Shown: positions 12,928-25,205 of the stretch, one piece after another
How positions within the stretch are numbered: position 1 is the stretch's first letter
How the letters are laid out: every line of letters begins with the position of its first letter
Origin: Mesodorylaimus sp. YZB2_4
Lineage: Eukaryota; Nematoda; Enoplea; Dorylaimida; Dorylaimidae
Assembly (NCBI GenBank): GCA_030248295.1
Contig: JASANH010001319.1
Location: 310,001 to 374,000, forward strand
DNA length: 64,000 nucleotides
Reading direction: 5' to 3'
Position numbers and translations under genes: made by a program
The notes under the pieces: model-generated
What the model saw: only the letters and a program-made list of their open reading frames with translations
Told to the model about the DNA's origin: nothing
Databases searched by the model: none

Positions 12928-15069
12928 TCAGTAGGTACTCTGATCACTTTTCAGTCCGCTCAGTGATACTGATTGTTTCCATAATTCCGCATTGACTTGG
13001 TCATTTAGGGCCAGAAGGCTCGGTAAAGCAGGTGCACAGTCGCTGAAATATTGTCCACTCACATCGGCCACACGATCAGCCACGGCGAGGAAGACACTCG
13101 TCTGTGCGGCGTCTTTGGGGGACTAAAATTACATAGCATGAGTCTGCGTGTTCAATCGTGAGATTCAGACACCTTTTCAGTTCTAAATCTGATTGTTTAG
13201 CGCCCCAGCTAGTCGCACAGGAGTTGCACCAGATTTGCAAGCCTGTGTCAGATTGGTCCACTATAGCGATGTACAGTACAGCTTGAGCTCGACACCGACG
13301 CGTATGACGACATTTAGGCTTGTTCAGCGCAGTATGTTGCGAGACAGGGCTTCGGATGACGACAGGTTATTTAGCATATCAGAAAAATATCAAGTATAAC
13401 CCTTAGTGACACTGTGTTTTGTGTAAATAGCCTCATGCCTAAGCTTCAGCCAAGGTTCGCCTCTGACTTTTGAAAACCTTTGGTTTTTAGTTCGGATTTT
13501 TCGCGTTTCCTTTAGTTGAACAAAAGGAGCACCTAGATCTAACTCATTACCCTATCTAGAAGCTGTAAACTTACAGTACCTTCAAGAAGAATTTCATCGA
13601 GTAGAGGAATAATTTATACGGTCGATACCAAGCGAACTGGCGATATAACGGTGTGAGTTGATCACCAGGGTGGAGGCAGTTGACAGTCACTCCTATAATC
13701 GCTTCTGTTGTAAGGTCGCAATAACCACACAACTGCTTGCATTCTGTCACCTTATAACGAAGAAAAAATTACAGCTGGTACCTTTTTCTTGCAATCGGCG
13801 AGCTAGCTCTCTCGTAACCATGACCACGGCGACTTTGCTGTGCATATATGGACTTAAACCAAGCATTGTGTAAGGACGGCGTTCAAAGTTTAAATCATTG
13901 ACGTCAAAATCTTTGAGGAACGCATGACTTAGGGAACTGACATTGACGATACGAGAACCAGGGCCACTTTGGATGATGCGATCCAGCAGGAGATTAGTCA
14001 GCAAGAAATGACCCAAATAGTTGACTTGAAATGTCTCGTCGTATTTGTCGATTGTGGTCTTTTTTGTAGTATTTACTACAACGCACAGTGTTTTCTAAGT
14101 AATGATTACCATGAGCCGCTGAGCGCTCCATTTGTGCTATTATCAGCCTTACAGTAGTACCGCGAATGGCCGTTTTTGACCCCGGGGAGTTACTGTTTTA
14201 ATTCCTGTCCATAAGGAGCTTACAATACTGAGGCTTGAATATATTTCTCACCAACACTTGCTGAGCCCACTACAAAACAGCAATGAAACAGCCGTCACGG
14301 CCGGGACGAATCGGATCGGATCTGGCCCAGACATGTTTCTTCGACGCTGTATTAAATATCAGTCCTTTTTCTACTTATGCACCTCATTCATCTCTTATTA
14401 GGAATATCACCACCATCTTCCATACTGATAAGTTTCGAGAACTTGGGATTTGACCGGCTTGCTATTTCCTCCTGTGCCTACAGTGGGCTTACAACTTACG
14501 CTAGCCAAGATTTACCTTTGGGGAAGGGGGAGGGAATGGATGTAGAGCATTCGCGGTATGTTTTACAACCTGCTGTACTTACACACAGCCGCATTATTAA
14601 TCAACACGTGAATAGGATTGCCAGAAGATAAATATTTTTGAGCAAAATTGCGAATAGATTGAAAATTGCTCAAGTCCAATTCATGCGCCTGGATATTAGC
14701 ATATGGGCCAATTTGACTTTTCAATTCTTCGATAACAGATTGAGCTTTGTTCATATTTCGTGCGAGGATATGAACGGTGGCTCCGTTTTGAGCGAGGAGG
14801 CGAACTGTCTGTTTGCCAATACCTAAATAAAGAGTAGGCTTTCTCTAATAAGAAACCCTTTTGTCCATTCCTCATGATTGTACGGAGTAGGTGCATGACT
14901 CGCTCAACCTTTGTCACTTACCAGATGTTCCCCCAGTAATCAGAATATGCCTCCCATGCAATGATTTCTTGATCCTATATCTTCCTGTAGTCACATACAT
15001 GTAAGCCTTGAACACAAGTGCAACAATCACGGCGAGCCATGCCAAGCCAGCCGACGTGCAACAGGCCAT
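12928..15069 (-). CDS. Short-chain dehydrogenase/reductase, retinol dehydrogenase 11-14-like
   Basis: Five minus-strand exons: 14922-15069, 14583-14822, 13782-14075, 13580-13692 and 12928-13122. All phases match and give 329 residues, normal for this group. Seen: an N-terminal membrane anchor at about residues 8-27, then the nucleotide-binding motif TGGTSGIGK (45-53), NNAA (125-128), catalytic serine in NVSSLSH (174-180), YMHSK with Y206 and K210, CLHPG after the active site, and a C-terminal SGQYFSDC motif usual in RDH/WWOX-type SDRs. Start: ATG 15069 has an ACAATGG context and lies 21 bp inside an exon that follows a strong CTTTTGCTTCAG acceptor, implying a 5'-UTR intron. Known role: NADP(H)-dependent interconversion of retinoids, sterols or lipid aldehydes at the ER or mitochondrial membrane. 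The exact substrate is unknown. Confidence 0.92.
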
Positions 15070-18000
15070 TGTCGATCGAGCACCTGAAGCAAAAGAGCAT
15101 TGCAGACCATAATAATCTTCCCACACCAGTCTGTGACTGAGTTATCACAAAATGTTGAGCTCCATAGATTTTCGATCGATTGGCTCAAAGATAAAATTAT
15201 GAGTCCCACAGCATTTTCCCAAACGCTTGTCAGTTTTCTGGACAACGGAATATTTGTCAACACTCTCATGCTGATTAGCTAAGGCGAAAAGCTTGACTAA
15301 CAAACCGCGCAAGCCTCTTGCGGATGGAATAAAGAGCAAGGTATATTACTCTTGTACTGCTTGTTTTATCGAGTATCGCTCGCCTTATCTTTGTCTGCTA
15401 GGTGCGTTTACTGCCGTATCAACAAAGTTGTGTGCTCTTTGATAAAACTTTGCACTTTTATCAGCCAGTTACTGGGTAGACTCTGCTCGATATCACAGAT
15501 TATATTCTCTGGCTGCTTCGGTGTTCGAGTCGTGAAGGCGGTCTTTCCTGTATTATATGCAAGCTTGGGCCTCCTTTGGCGACTAGGCGGTCATGGTGAC
15601 ATTTCATGACCCCTAGTTAGCTCTATTTGAACTTTCTAGAGTGTTCTAGAAAGTGGCCAGTCTGTCTTTCAAAGCAAGTGATCTACGACTGCAATCTCAT
15701 AAATCCATTTGTTCGCGTACAGGCAAAGGTCTGGGGAGCATAAGCAGCAGGGGATTAACCTCGGCCTAGAACAAGAGCAGTGCTGTCATACTTTATGCGA
15801 CCTTCTACGCTCATTAGGGCATCCACATAACCGAGAGCCAATGCGTTAATCCATGATTGATAAGGCAATTCAATGAATAAAAATGCACAAATGGGCACGG
15901 CCTCCTGTGTGTGGGGGAATAAGAAAATGAGAAAATTGCCATTCGCAGTTACGTAATAGCCGTATTGGTTGGTCAGATAGAATTGGTTGCGGGCTGACAG
16001 GTGTATGCCCTGTGTCTTTCCTATATTGCTTTAGTCATTTCCATCTAGACGTAAAATTGCTGAGTTAGCTTACAAAAACGAGAAGGAATTCGCCTTTTTC
16101 ATACGACACGTGAGAAGTGTCAAATACTTGAGCATGGATCCTTGACGGTGAGGTATCAATGAGCCGTGCCGATGAGGAAAGGATATTATCTTGGAGTATG
16201 TGTAGGGAAAGCATGAGCGACAGGATGTTTTAATTAAAACAAAGGTCATGCTTTCATGCCTATCTAACGTCTAGTGCCATTTTATAGGTGCCTGTTTTCA
16301 TCAGTGACCTGTCGGCTTATTGTTCGAAGAGCCTACTCACATTGTCCTCTCTAAAGACTCTTATGCCTCATTACCGGTCCTTATCATTGCTGTATACTTG
16401 CTTGGGCTGGTCAGTGATGGTGCGTGCCATGAGCTACTGTTTTCTAAAATAAGAACGGGGGAGCTTATTTTTTCAAGCTCCTTGTAGGGGTTAGGCGTCT
16501 GCCTCTCACGCCAGGTGCGCAGTTACGGGCGAGTGTTCGACTCGCGGCCCGGTAAATCATTTCGTCTAAAATGTGTCTCTTCACCCTCGAGTGCGCATAA
16601 GCGTTTGGTGATGTGGTAAAACATAAACATAGGGGAGGGAACAAATTTTAATGATAATTCTGACCCCTGATCCTGTGATGACCTTGCAGTCACAAGGATC
16701 CAATAAAAATCTCAAAAACTGACTTCCATGCCAGTTCAAAAACCCTCACGCCAAATGCATATCCTTCAATAGTTTTACTGCAAAAACCCTGACATTAGCC
16801 ATAACATCCAAGAAGGGATGAAATTCCATAAGGCCCCGAGGGACTTACCTGACTGGCTAGGAAAATTTTTCACATTAACTTACTCGTCAAATTAGGAAAT
16901 GATTCCCCAAAAGTTGCTTGAGTAACCGCTTTTAGAGAACTCAATAGAAACAACCACGACAGTGTGGAATCCCGACTTATCGATTCTATAAAGCTATCAA
17001 CCAGCGAAAATCTTTTGTCTTTTCATCTGATTTTCCAATCAGTGCCTGCTGCACGTAATATTTAGCCCCAATTAGCTAAATCCCACAATCAGGTAAGTAG
17101 TTTGAGCGAAAGGCACTCGTATCAGTTTTGCACGGCAAAGCATCCGATTTTCGAGTGTTGCCTTTCTCCAGCAGGACTGAAACACCCAGGTCCCTTTAGT
17201 AGGGCTTTACTCAAGCCTTGTGTGCCATATTATCACTCTGAAAGAATAAAAGGCAACATTTTTATCCCCGTGTCAGGTATTTAACATTTGTGACAGCCAG
17301 AATCTGGCATAGATAGGTCCCATCGTGACGACCTTTTGCTCTAAACTTTAACACGCAATTATCGTGACGTCGTGCGGCTATACTGGGCTATTTGTTCAGT
17401 GCAGGAGGCCTTTATGGAAGAATTTGGTCCCCGTTTGGTGACAGGCAGTAGCATGGTGATATTTCATAAAAATCTCCTAATATATCTCGATTTGCACTTT
17501 GCCTCAACGTTTGTAATTTCCTTGGTTCACTCGTGTCGGTCTCCCTTTCATTTCATTAGACGTATTCAAAATGTTCCGTAATTATACCTATTATGATTAA
17601 TAAATCAAGCTATGCTCTTTTGTTATTCATATTCCCTTTTATGTCTCTGCTCCTATCGACCTTTATTTTCGCTGCCCTCAGCACCTAAGCCTGTTCGAAA
17701 GGCTCTAGTAGTGTCCGAATCATCGTGACAAGCCCCCTTATTTACGAGTCATAAGTAAAAACAAAAGTGCTTTTAAGCCGCAAGAGTCGCTTTGTCACAT
17801 TTTGTGTTAGAGACGCGACAAGAATATAAAAAAAGATTGAGCAGCTTGTCAAGCCAAAAGGAGGGAAGTGGGTATTCTTAGAGCAAATTTGGAAAGGAGG
17901 ACGTGCTTGCGCCCTGACCTATCAGTCCCGAGGAAAGGACGGGAAATTAGGTTGTACTGTTTCCAGAAACGACCATTCCCTGTGTTACGGAAAATGTTAT

Positions 18001-19805
18001 ATGGTTTCTGTCCTGCCTAGGCGCCTGAAACCATGATAGTTTGAGAAAACCGGTAGTAGGACATTAGGACATAGTTAGCAATTGGAATTAGATATATGCC
18101 ATCGCTGTTAGGCTGTGAAGCCAGGTATGAAAGAGGACAAGCAGGTGCAAGATGGGAGGGAAGAATTGTAGGTCGAGGCTTGCAGTAGGCTCGTAGTGGG
18201 CTGATATAACGCACGGTTAGTTCTCAATATGTCTCTGGACAGTAAGCAATGTGTTGTTGTACTGTTTGGCAGGAACCTCGATGGGCAGAAAGGCAGGCGG
18301 TATGTTTCTCTTCCCGAGTGGCCGAAGGAAGACTACTCCTGAAGTAGAGTAGGCTATCTAACATATCTAACATGAACAGTACTACGTGCGGGTACTTCCT
18401 GCCTAGAAGCCAGCATGTACAGCCCTTCTTTGTTCAAATACGGATACAAGGGCGACTGGTGATAGGTGCAGCATTTCCATTGTCCATTAGGTGCTTGTCA
18501 GTATGTACTCGATGGGTCAACTATCAGTGACGAGGGGTACTTCTGCTCTGCTTGAGGCTAATTGGCCCTGCGCCTTGTCTCCTTGGACGAGGAAACGTGA
18601 CCTTCTTTGTAAGGTGACGGATGGCCCATCAACTGCCACTCCTTTGTGACATGATCGCATGCACAGGAAGATCGCCATTCCTTAGTCCGGGCGGTCACTA
18701 CTTTTCACCTGCTTCACTAGCTCCTACACCCAAGCCTATGTTCTGTGTCCGTGTGCCGTTTTTACTAGCCACTTTTATTAATTCTGAGTAAGGCAGTTAG
18801 CTCGGCTATGGCCGGATGAAAAACTTGTTTTCTCCGTGCTACTTTCTTTCAAAACGTCGCAGAGTCCGGGCTCGTATCTAATTCTTGTCAGGCTTGTTTT
18901 CCTCCTTCGACCGCCCATACACTCGCCGAAGGACACGCACCCGTCAAGACCTATCCTAGTTAGCCAGTGAAAGACACAAAAAACATTTACTTGGCTGGCT
19001 AATATCAGAAAAAATACACGCCAATCGTCGGCGTGCGAGGATGCGGATTTGCATCCCTCCTTCGCATTGACATTGAAGATAATAGCCTCTCAAGTTGGCC
19101 ATGCAACCCCCTCAATTCCCAGATGTCCGAGACGATTTTATGAAAGTTGCCTTTTTTGTAAAGTTCATCAACGTTTTTGCACGTGCCGTGGGTGAGCTGC
19201 GCTGGCGTTGGAGAGATAAAGGGAGGTTTTATTTTGGCGACAAGTGACGCGATCGAAGCAGAACAGACACCGGCACCCTTGCTCGTTCGTTAGATAGTAT
19301 TAGACTGCTGCGAGTCTGAAAAGCACCCTGCTTCTCACTTTTAATTATGCTCGCTCGTAATTAGCATCCCCTATTCTAAGATTGACGCCCATATGCAGCT
19401 GTGCTCATACCCGAATGTAGGACGTGTGACTGGCCAGTGATGTCCCGTCGTGCGAGTTACCTTGCAATGATAGGGTTATTTTCCATTTTGGTCCTCTTTT
19501 TAAGGAGATGAGGCCACCTGGGTGGTCCAATGGATTAGAAATCTTGAACTAGATAGTCTCCTTCTTCACCTCTACGACGCCTACGGGTTCCCCTTAGCCG
19601 CTGATAGTTGCCAAGTCAACCCTTCACTTGGTCATTGTTTCTTGTTTTTCAGCTTCATACACTTCCTGAAGAGCATTTCCGTTGACGTCCAGGTTGATAT
19701 ATTGCATGAGCCCTCACAGACCTAGATATCTTTTATCAGAACTTTTTCCTGCATTTACATTTGCCTAGTACTGTTAGCCTTCATTTTTTGAACGAGCCTG
19801 GCGTC
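15070..19805. other. Gene-poor intergenic region
   Basis: About 4.7 kb between the SDR 5' end and the amine receptor. The first 21 bases upstream of the SDR start are 5'-UTR, preceded by a splice acceptor near 15090. A tRNA-derived SINE lies at 16487-16640, and a possible tRNA-like fragment (TGGTCCAATGG, resembling an A box) at about 19508-19600. Nothing else is recognised. Confidence 0.55.
16487..16640 (+). mobile_element. tRNA-derived SINE, most complete copy
   Basis: The head reads like a tRNA: GGCGTCTGCCTCTCACGC, then a TTCGACTC box-B-like motif about 30 bp later. It is followed by a body with CTTCACCCTCGAGTGCG and a GGTAAAACATAAACAT tail. The head matches segments at 44930-44990 and 56340-56415 (both minus); the body matches 20224-20288 (plus) and parts of both minus copies. 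The CTCTCAC loop recalls tRNA-Glu(CUC), though the stems pair poorly. Non-autonomous; the partner LINE is not in the window. Confidence 0.7.
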
Positions 19806-22423
19806 ATGGATGACCAAATAATCCATCAAAATTTCTCTAACTCTCCTAAATCATTGAATTGTTGGGAACTGATCAAAAATCAAAACTTGACTTTGCAATT
19901 TTGGTTGGAAATTGCTGCTATTAGTACAATGAACGGATTAGTGATTTTTGGTAATCTTCTAGTAGCTCTGGCTCCCTTACTCAATCGTCGACTACGCAAC
20001 CCTGGTCATTACTTCATCGCATCTTTAGCATGGGCCGATTTCGCCTTAGGCGTGTTCGTCATACCATTCGCAGCGTCCATACAAGTCCGAGGCGGATTAT
20101 GGCCTTATGGTAGTTATGCGTGTCAAGTCTGGCAAACCTTGGATTGTATGCTGTGCACAACATCGATTTATAGCTTGATTGCAGTAAGTATGCGGGACTG
20201 TGCAGATCATTTACGAGCGACATACTGTGTTCACCCTTCACCCTCGAGTGCGGCCTTTTAGCGCTTGGCGGTGTCATAACTAAAACATGAGGTTTAAGGA
20301 CGAGGGTATGAGTGGAAGGTAGGTGCTTGCACGCAGGTCGCACAAACTCACCAAAGGCACAGCACTCCGTACAAGGTTTACTCGGGCGACAGGCCAAATT
20401 CTGAGCGGTGCACAAATACTACATATGCCACAATCATATACCATATCCGTGCTGCCTCCAACATAGTGGTACAACAGTAAATACAAAGTGTAAATACACA
20501 TGGAAGTGCGTGCCATCCATTCAACACGAACGGTAAGCCAATTTGCGTGTGTTTGCCCTATCCATGAAGGAGGTACAAACTTCAAATTTTTATGTTGGAA
20601 GCCCCTGGATGCTTTGTCACGCGACCTTGTTGTAAAATTTGAAAAGCTGTAGGCCACAGTGCACGTTTCCTAGTGGCCAAATGAGAACACGCAAGGCCAT
20701 GCGATGAAGCCAGCAGGTTGCGAGAAGATCTGCGTAAATTATTTGGTATTTTTGAAGCCATAAACTAAAAATGTTGTTAAGACGAGCTCGTTAACTAACG
20801 CCATATATGCAGGTTGGGTCGCCCACTGGGGGTACAAACTCTATCCTAACCATCTCCTCACCCGCTTTCCTGTTCTAGATCACGTTCGATCGATACATTG
20901 CCGTCACCAAACCTTTAATGTACAAATCGTGGATGACCACCACAACATGTTGCTTACTGATGGTGGTCGTGTGGCTTGGCTCTTTGGTAGTCTCCATTCC
21001 ATCATTGCCCATGACATGGTCAAGAAATGTGCACATGGTCTCATCGGCGTGTAAATGTACACCAGCTACGAATGGAGCCCCATTCATTTTGTATTCTTCG
21101 ATGGCTTCATTCTTTTTACCCATGATGGTCGTTTTATATTTTTATGCTCACATTTACGTGACAGTTCGTAAAATTCGTTTGAACGCTACGCGGGGCGTTG
21201 TCAACGTTCGACGTCGTTCGCCCACAACCACAGGCACGGCAACAGGCCCTGGGCTGACCAGCATTAACAATAATACCGAATTTCACGACGCCTTTTTAGG
21301 AGCTTCTACAGTGGCTGTATCCACAATGGAAGCACATAATAAAAAGCTGTTTGCCTACAATCGTATTAAGAAATTATCCAAATCGACTAATCCGGGTTTG
21401 GAGGTGGATGATTCGAAGAAAGCTGAGAAAATTCAATTGGACGAACGCACAACCTTGTTGCCGCCAGAAACGCCTAGATCGCATCGCCGTATCTCGGATG
21501 GACCAGTACTGCGTATTCATAAAGGGGGATATCACGCGAGGAGATCGTCGAGGAAAATTTCCAATGAACCAACTGCTTGTGACATGGTGGAAATGAGGTC
21601 AGTGGCCCAACCGCTTAGTAGAAGAGGCTCCAACGCATCCACAATGACCAATGATCAAGGATCTAAAAAAATCGATAATAGTGACAAACATCGACCATGG
21701 GCAATCTTGAAAAATCGATTAGCTATTCCAGCTGAGAATCGCCTTTCTAAATTTCGGCGATCCATCAGGAGTCCGCTGATTCGCTCGATCTCACCCGCCC
21801 CTCAGCTTTCACCTCGCAAAAGCCCCTCTTCCAGTCAGCTCACTGTGGCACCTGCCATTGAATGCGGCGGCGATCAATCCGACTTTGGTGACAGCGTATC
21901 GCTGAGAGACAAGTCACCACAATTATCTGACTGTGACCATTTATCGATTGGTCAGCCGAGAGCGGAAAACTTGGCTGTGCCAAACCAAAATATGGAACTG
22001 GATGAAAAAGACGAGTTGGTGGGGGATGTGTGGCTTCGTTTGGCACTCCCCTCCCAATTGGTGTCTGCCTGGGCGCAACGCATGCTGGCACTTCATCGAT
22101 ATCGACGTAAGCTGTCCCTGGAATTAAGGGCGTTGAAAACTGTTGTCATGGTGACTGGTTGTTTTTTCGTATGTTGGACTGGTTTCTGCGTAGTGTATAC
22201 CATGCAAGCATTGCCCACTTGCCATAAGAGTAACTGGTGGCATTCGACCATTCAGCCCCGAGTCGACGACAGTTGCGTCCCTGACTGGATTTTCAACTTC
22301 TTCGTTTGGCTGGGGTATGCGAATAGTGCTGCTAACCCGATCGTCTACGGGGCCATGAACGCACAGTTCAGACGTACCTTTCGAAGAATAGTGTCGAAAG
22401 TAGGTGGTGGCCATGCCCTGTGA
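19806..22423 (+). CDS. Biogenic amine receptor (alpha-adrenergic/octopamine/dopamine-like class-A GPCR)
   Basis: Two exons, 19806-20183 and 20879-22423, joined in phase at SLIA|ITFDRY; 640 residues. Start at ATG 19806, followed by N-glycosylation motifs NFS and NLT. Seen: N50 in TM1, D78 in TM2, and the amine-binding D113 in TM3 (QTLDCMLCTTS); DRY at 130-132; TM5 with S199, S200, S203 and P207, the catecholamine/phenolamine pattern; a third loop of over 250 residues rich in Ser and Arg, which can carry phosphorylation sites; and NPIVY at 612-616. The TM6 motif reads CWTGFC (558-563) instead of CWxPFF: G replaces the conserved P6.50 and C replaces an aromatic. Likely G-protein coupled at the plasma membrane of neurons or targets. 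AATAAA at 22526. The subtype (octopamine, tyramine or dopamine) cannot be fixed. Confidence 0.9.
20224..20288 (+). mobile_element. SINE fragment (3' body only)
   Basis: Lies in the single intron of the amine receptor. It shares CTTCACCCTCGAGTGCG, the following GCG-TTGG-GATGT-like block and the AAAACAT tail with the SINE at 16487-16640, in the same orientation. The tRNA-like head is missing, so this is a 5'-truncated copy, as expected for target-primed insertion. Confidence 0.65.
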
Positions 22424-24614
22424 CATGGTGCTCTTACGATCGGCACTTTGCGGGTGATCGTATGATTATATCTGCCATTTGTGCTTACCAAGGACAGGAT
22501 ACTGGTGTGAAAATGGTTTATTTCGAATAAAAACTGGATGGCAGTCTTAAAAATATTTTGGTGGCGGGCAGTTAGGAATAAAATACACGATACACTGAAT
22601 GTACGATAAAATAAGCATTGTTCTGACGGATCAAGAGATCATCACACTACAATTCATCTGCTAGGGATCCATTTGCTCATACTGTATGCGCAAAACATAC
22701 GAACAAGAGAAAACTAATTTGCATCGCTTTACTTATGGGTACAACTCATGTGTCTGTGAACTGTACTTGGGCTCGTCTAGCAATCGATCCTCTAAACGGA
22801 GCAGGCAGCCGCGTCATTCGTTAGGGTGATGGTTCAGGCATCGGCTAGGTCAGAAGACTTTGCTTGCTGCATTGGAGTTTTGGCGCTGGTCAGTAGCTCT
22901 GATCATTCGCACTTGCAATCTAATATCATCGGCATTTAATCTGTATAGCAGCATTTTGAGCCCTGTACTTTTAGGAGTTTGCGAACTTCGCAGTGCAGGT
23001 CATAGTGCGAGAAAAGCTTACCGATGGCTTACCCCTCTTAGAACCGGTGACATTGTTTGTAACATAAAAACGAACTGTGCGATGCTCGTCCTGGAAGATG
23101 GTACCACTTTATTTTTTAAATAAGGTTTATGCTTTCAGGACAGTTTTTCGAAGCCACTGCTATCGATAGTCAAATTCTTTTCAATTTTTGGCATAACGTA
23201 GAGTAGGCCAGACATACAGCAGTAATCGAGGATGCTGCGATGGATTTCGTTAAAGTTTGATTGCTTCAGTGCGTATCGGTCAATATAGCTATCTAAAGTG
23301 CCCTGTTATATTTGCGCATGTTTGCGTTGAGTAAAAAGGGCCAGGGCGGGGGATTGGTGCTGAGTTTTAGAATAGTATCTCTAAACGTCTATGTAAGCTA
23401 TCCGTACGCAGCCTTCGATCGCGCGTGTCATTGCTAACATCAAACAGCCACAGAAGAAGTGAAATTTGCAAACCTCATTGAAAATTAGGACTACACAAGA
23501 TGAGCCGTCTTTGCCAGTGTACTTGGGAAAGACAGCTTTCATTCGTGTCAGTCGCCAAACCTGGTTCTCTGCCACTTTATTAGGAATTATCGGCTGCTTT
23601 GTGGCCAGAGAACGCGCAAAACATACTGACGAGAGAAAACTAATTTGCATTGCTTACTTATATGGGCGCAACTCATGCGTCTGTGTAGAGAGTTGTCGAT
23701 TCGAAATATGGAGTTGGACGAAAAGGAAGAGTTGGTCCATAGACGATAAGGAGTCCTTTTATGCTCAATTGTCACAAAACCACGCCCTTGATGTCCGTTT
23801 GACGTCAGCCAACTTTCAATTCCGCGAATTGGCAGCTCTTTTGTAGTTCATGCTCAACTCTCCAATTGCTAACCCGAATAACTAATAGTCCGCTTCTGAC
23901 AGACAAGACGATGGTTCGCGTAAGATGACACATTGTAAGGCATGCAGTGTCTGATGCCTAGGCTCACTGGCATGCAGTCTCTGTCGTGCTCACTGGCTAC
24001 CCACGTCAATGTACCACGTCGGGTCGGCAGCAGCATTCAGTCAACATGAAAATCAAGCCAGAGTTCTATGAATTCCCAGAAGAGTCTAAAGGCCTAGTGA
24101 CATGACTGCTCCGTGTACAGTAGATTGAACCAGCTGGGGCGTCTGCATTTACCGTTCTAATAATTAAGTAGACGTATTCCCTCAGAAAATAAGGACACAA
24201 CGCTAACCGAGATCAGTTACCATTTTTGTGACTTATTCTTGTATTGTCAGTCTGTTGTAGATAAAGACCTATATCGCACAATCATGCTGCATGCTTGTAT
24301 TCCCATGGCGTCTTCCGTGTTTCTTGATATTACTGCTGACCTGCGTGGTGGTGGTGGTGGTAGGTACTCGAAATAGCCAACTAGCTGAGCAGATGTATGT
24401 ATCTCGCTGATTCTTAAAGATGCCTAGAAGCATATAGGCTTTGCCAAATGTGACAGAGGGTTTATTCTAGAGGAGTCAAGTTTTGTCGAAGTGGTAGCAG
24501 ATATGATACTTTATCACCGCGTACCAATATCTAAAGGGCATAAAATTCGTATTATCAATGCGGAACTGAAAATATTACAAGCGCATATTCTTCTTCCCAA
24601 TATCAATCAGGCTC
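22424..24614. other. Intergenic region with a local duplication and a receptor-like echo
   Basis: About 2.2 kb. It holds the amine receptor 3' end, a direct duplication (22688-22757 and 23613-23684), and a 32-bp block at 23705-23736 resembling the receptor's own third-loop coding sequence at 21989-22020. A short GTG microsatellite lies near 24347. No intact gene is recognised. Confidence 0.6.
22688..23684 (+). repeat. Local direct duplication, copies 22688-22757 and 23613-23684
   Basis: Both copies share GCGCAAAACATAC, GAGAAAACTAATTTGCAT, ACTTAT and CAACTCATG-GTCTGTG in the same order, with only scattered substitutions and small indels. Spacing is about 925 bp. The second copy is followed within 25 bp by the receptor-like block at 23705. 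Confidence 0.8.
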
Positions 24615-25205
24615 TTAACCAGTGCGGTGGGTAGTGGTGCGCCAGGAGGGAACATATTTGGTGGTGGTTCCATAGCGGCCAGGACGGAAGGTGGTGGTGA
24701 TGGGATTCTTGCATTGACTCTCGTCCATGTGTCTGACCAGATCATCGCCAACTTGGCATCGGCATCCCTTTGGCATGGGGAAGCAGTTTTCCTTGTATCC
24801 AGCGAATCGTTCATTCAACTCGTTGATGACGGCTCGATGTCCAGCGCGTGCACGTTCTTCAATTTCTCGACCACGCTCCTCGGTCAAGTTGCCATGTTGA
24901 CGAGTACTGCGTTTGGCCACGTCGTGGTTCTGCAGTCAAGGACTCCATATATTAGTGCCTATGGAATTTAGGTCCTTTTATGGTTCTCTGCTCCACTCTC
25001 CTGTGTTGCGGTTTGTGTCAGACCGTATTTCTATCATGTAATGCACCATCCGTTCTGCCAGGCTGTTGTTTAGCGTTGCTAAAGATGTATATGATTGCCT
25101 ATTCTGAATCAGACGGACTTTCCTTACCAAGGTGAAGCCATATCCGCTATCCACCAAAATGGCAACCAGTCCAACACAAACTAAAACCACAGCCATTCGT
25201 TCCAT
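24615..25205 (-). CDS. Small secreted four-cysteine protein A (unknown family)
   Basis: Two exons, 25128-25205 and 24615-24929, in phase; 130 residues. The first exon is almost exactly a signal peptide (MERMAVVLVCVGLVAILVDS). The second begins NHDVAKRS, a dibasic site that could be cleaved, then a charged helical stretch rich in Glu and Arg, then the cysteine core C-FPMPKG-C-R-C-QVGDDL and a fourth Cys 14 residues later. A Thr/Pro/Arg-rich tail follows, which the sister gene lacks. It shares intron position and phase, signal exon and core with the divergent gene at 26228. I do not recognise the family. Secretion is a firm inference; function is unknown (toxin, antimicrobial, cuticle or hormone precursor all possible). 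Confidence 0.82.

Noticed and set aside
15070-15126. Upstream in-frame ATG for the SDR gene (15126)
   Set aside because: A strong acceptor (CTTTTGCTTCAG) falls between it and ATG 15069, so the upstream codons are probably intronic.
23466-23846. 126-codon plus-strand open frame over the receptor-like echo
   Set aside because: It reads the echo segment in a different frame from the one that resembles the receptor, and crosses the local duplication; no family features.
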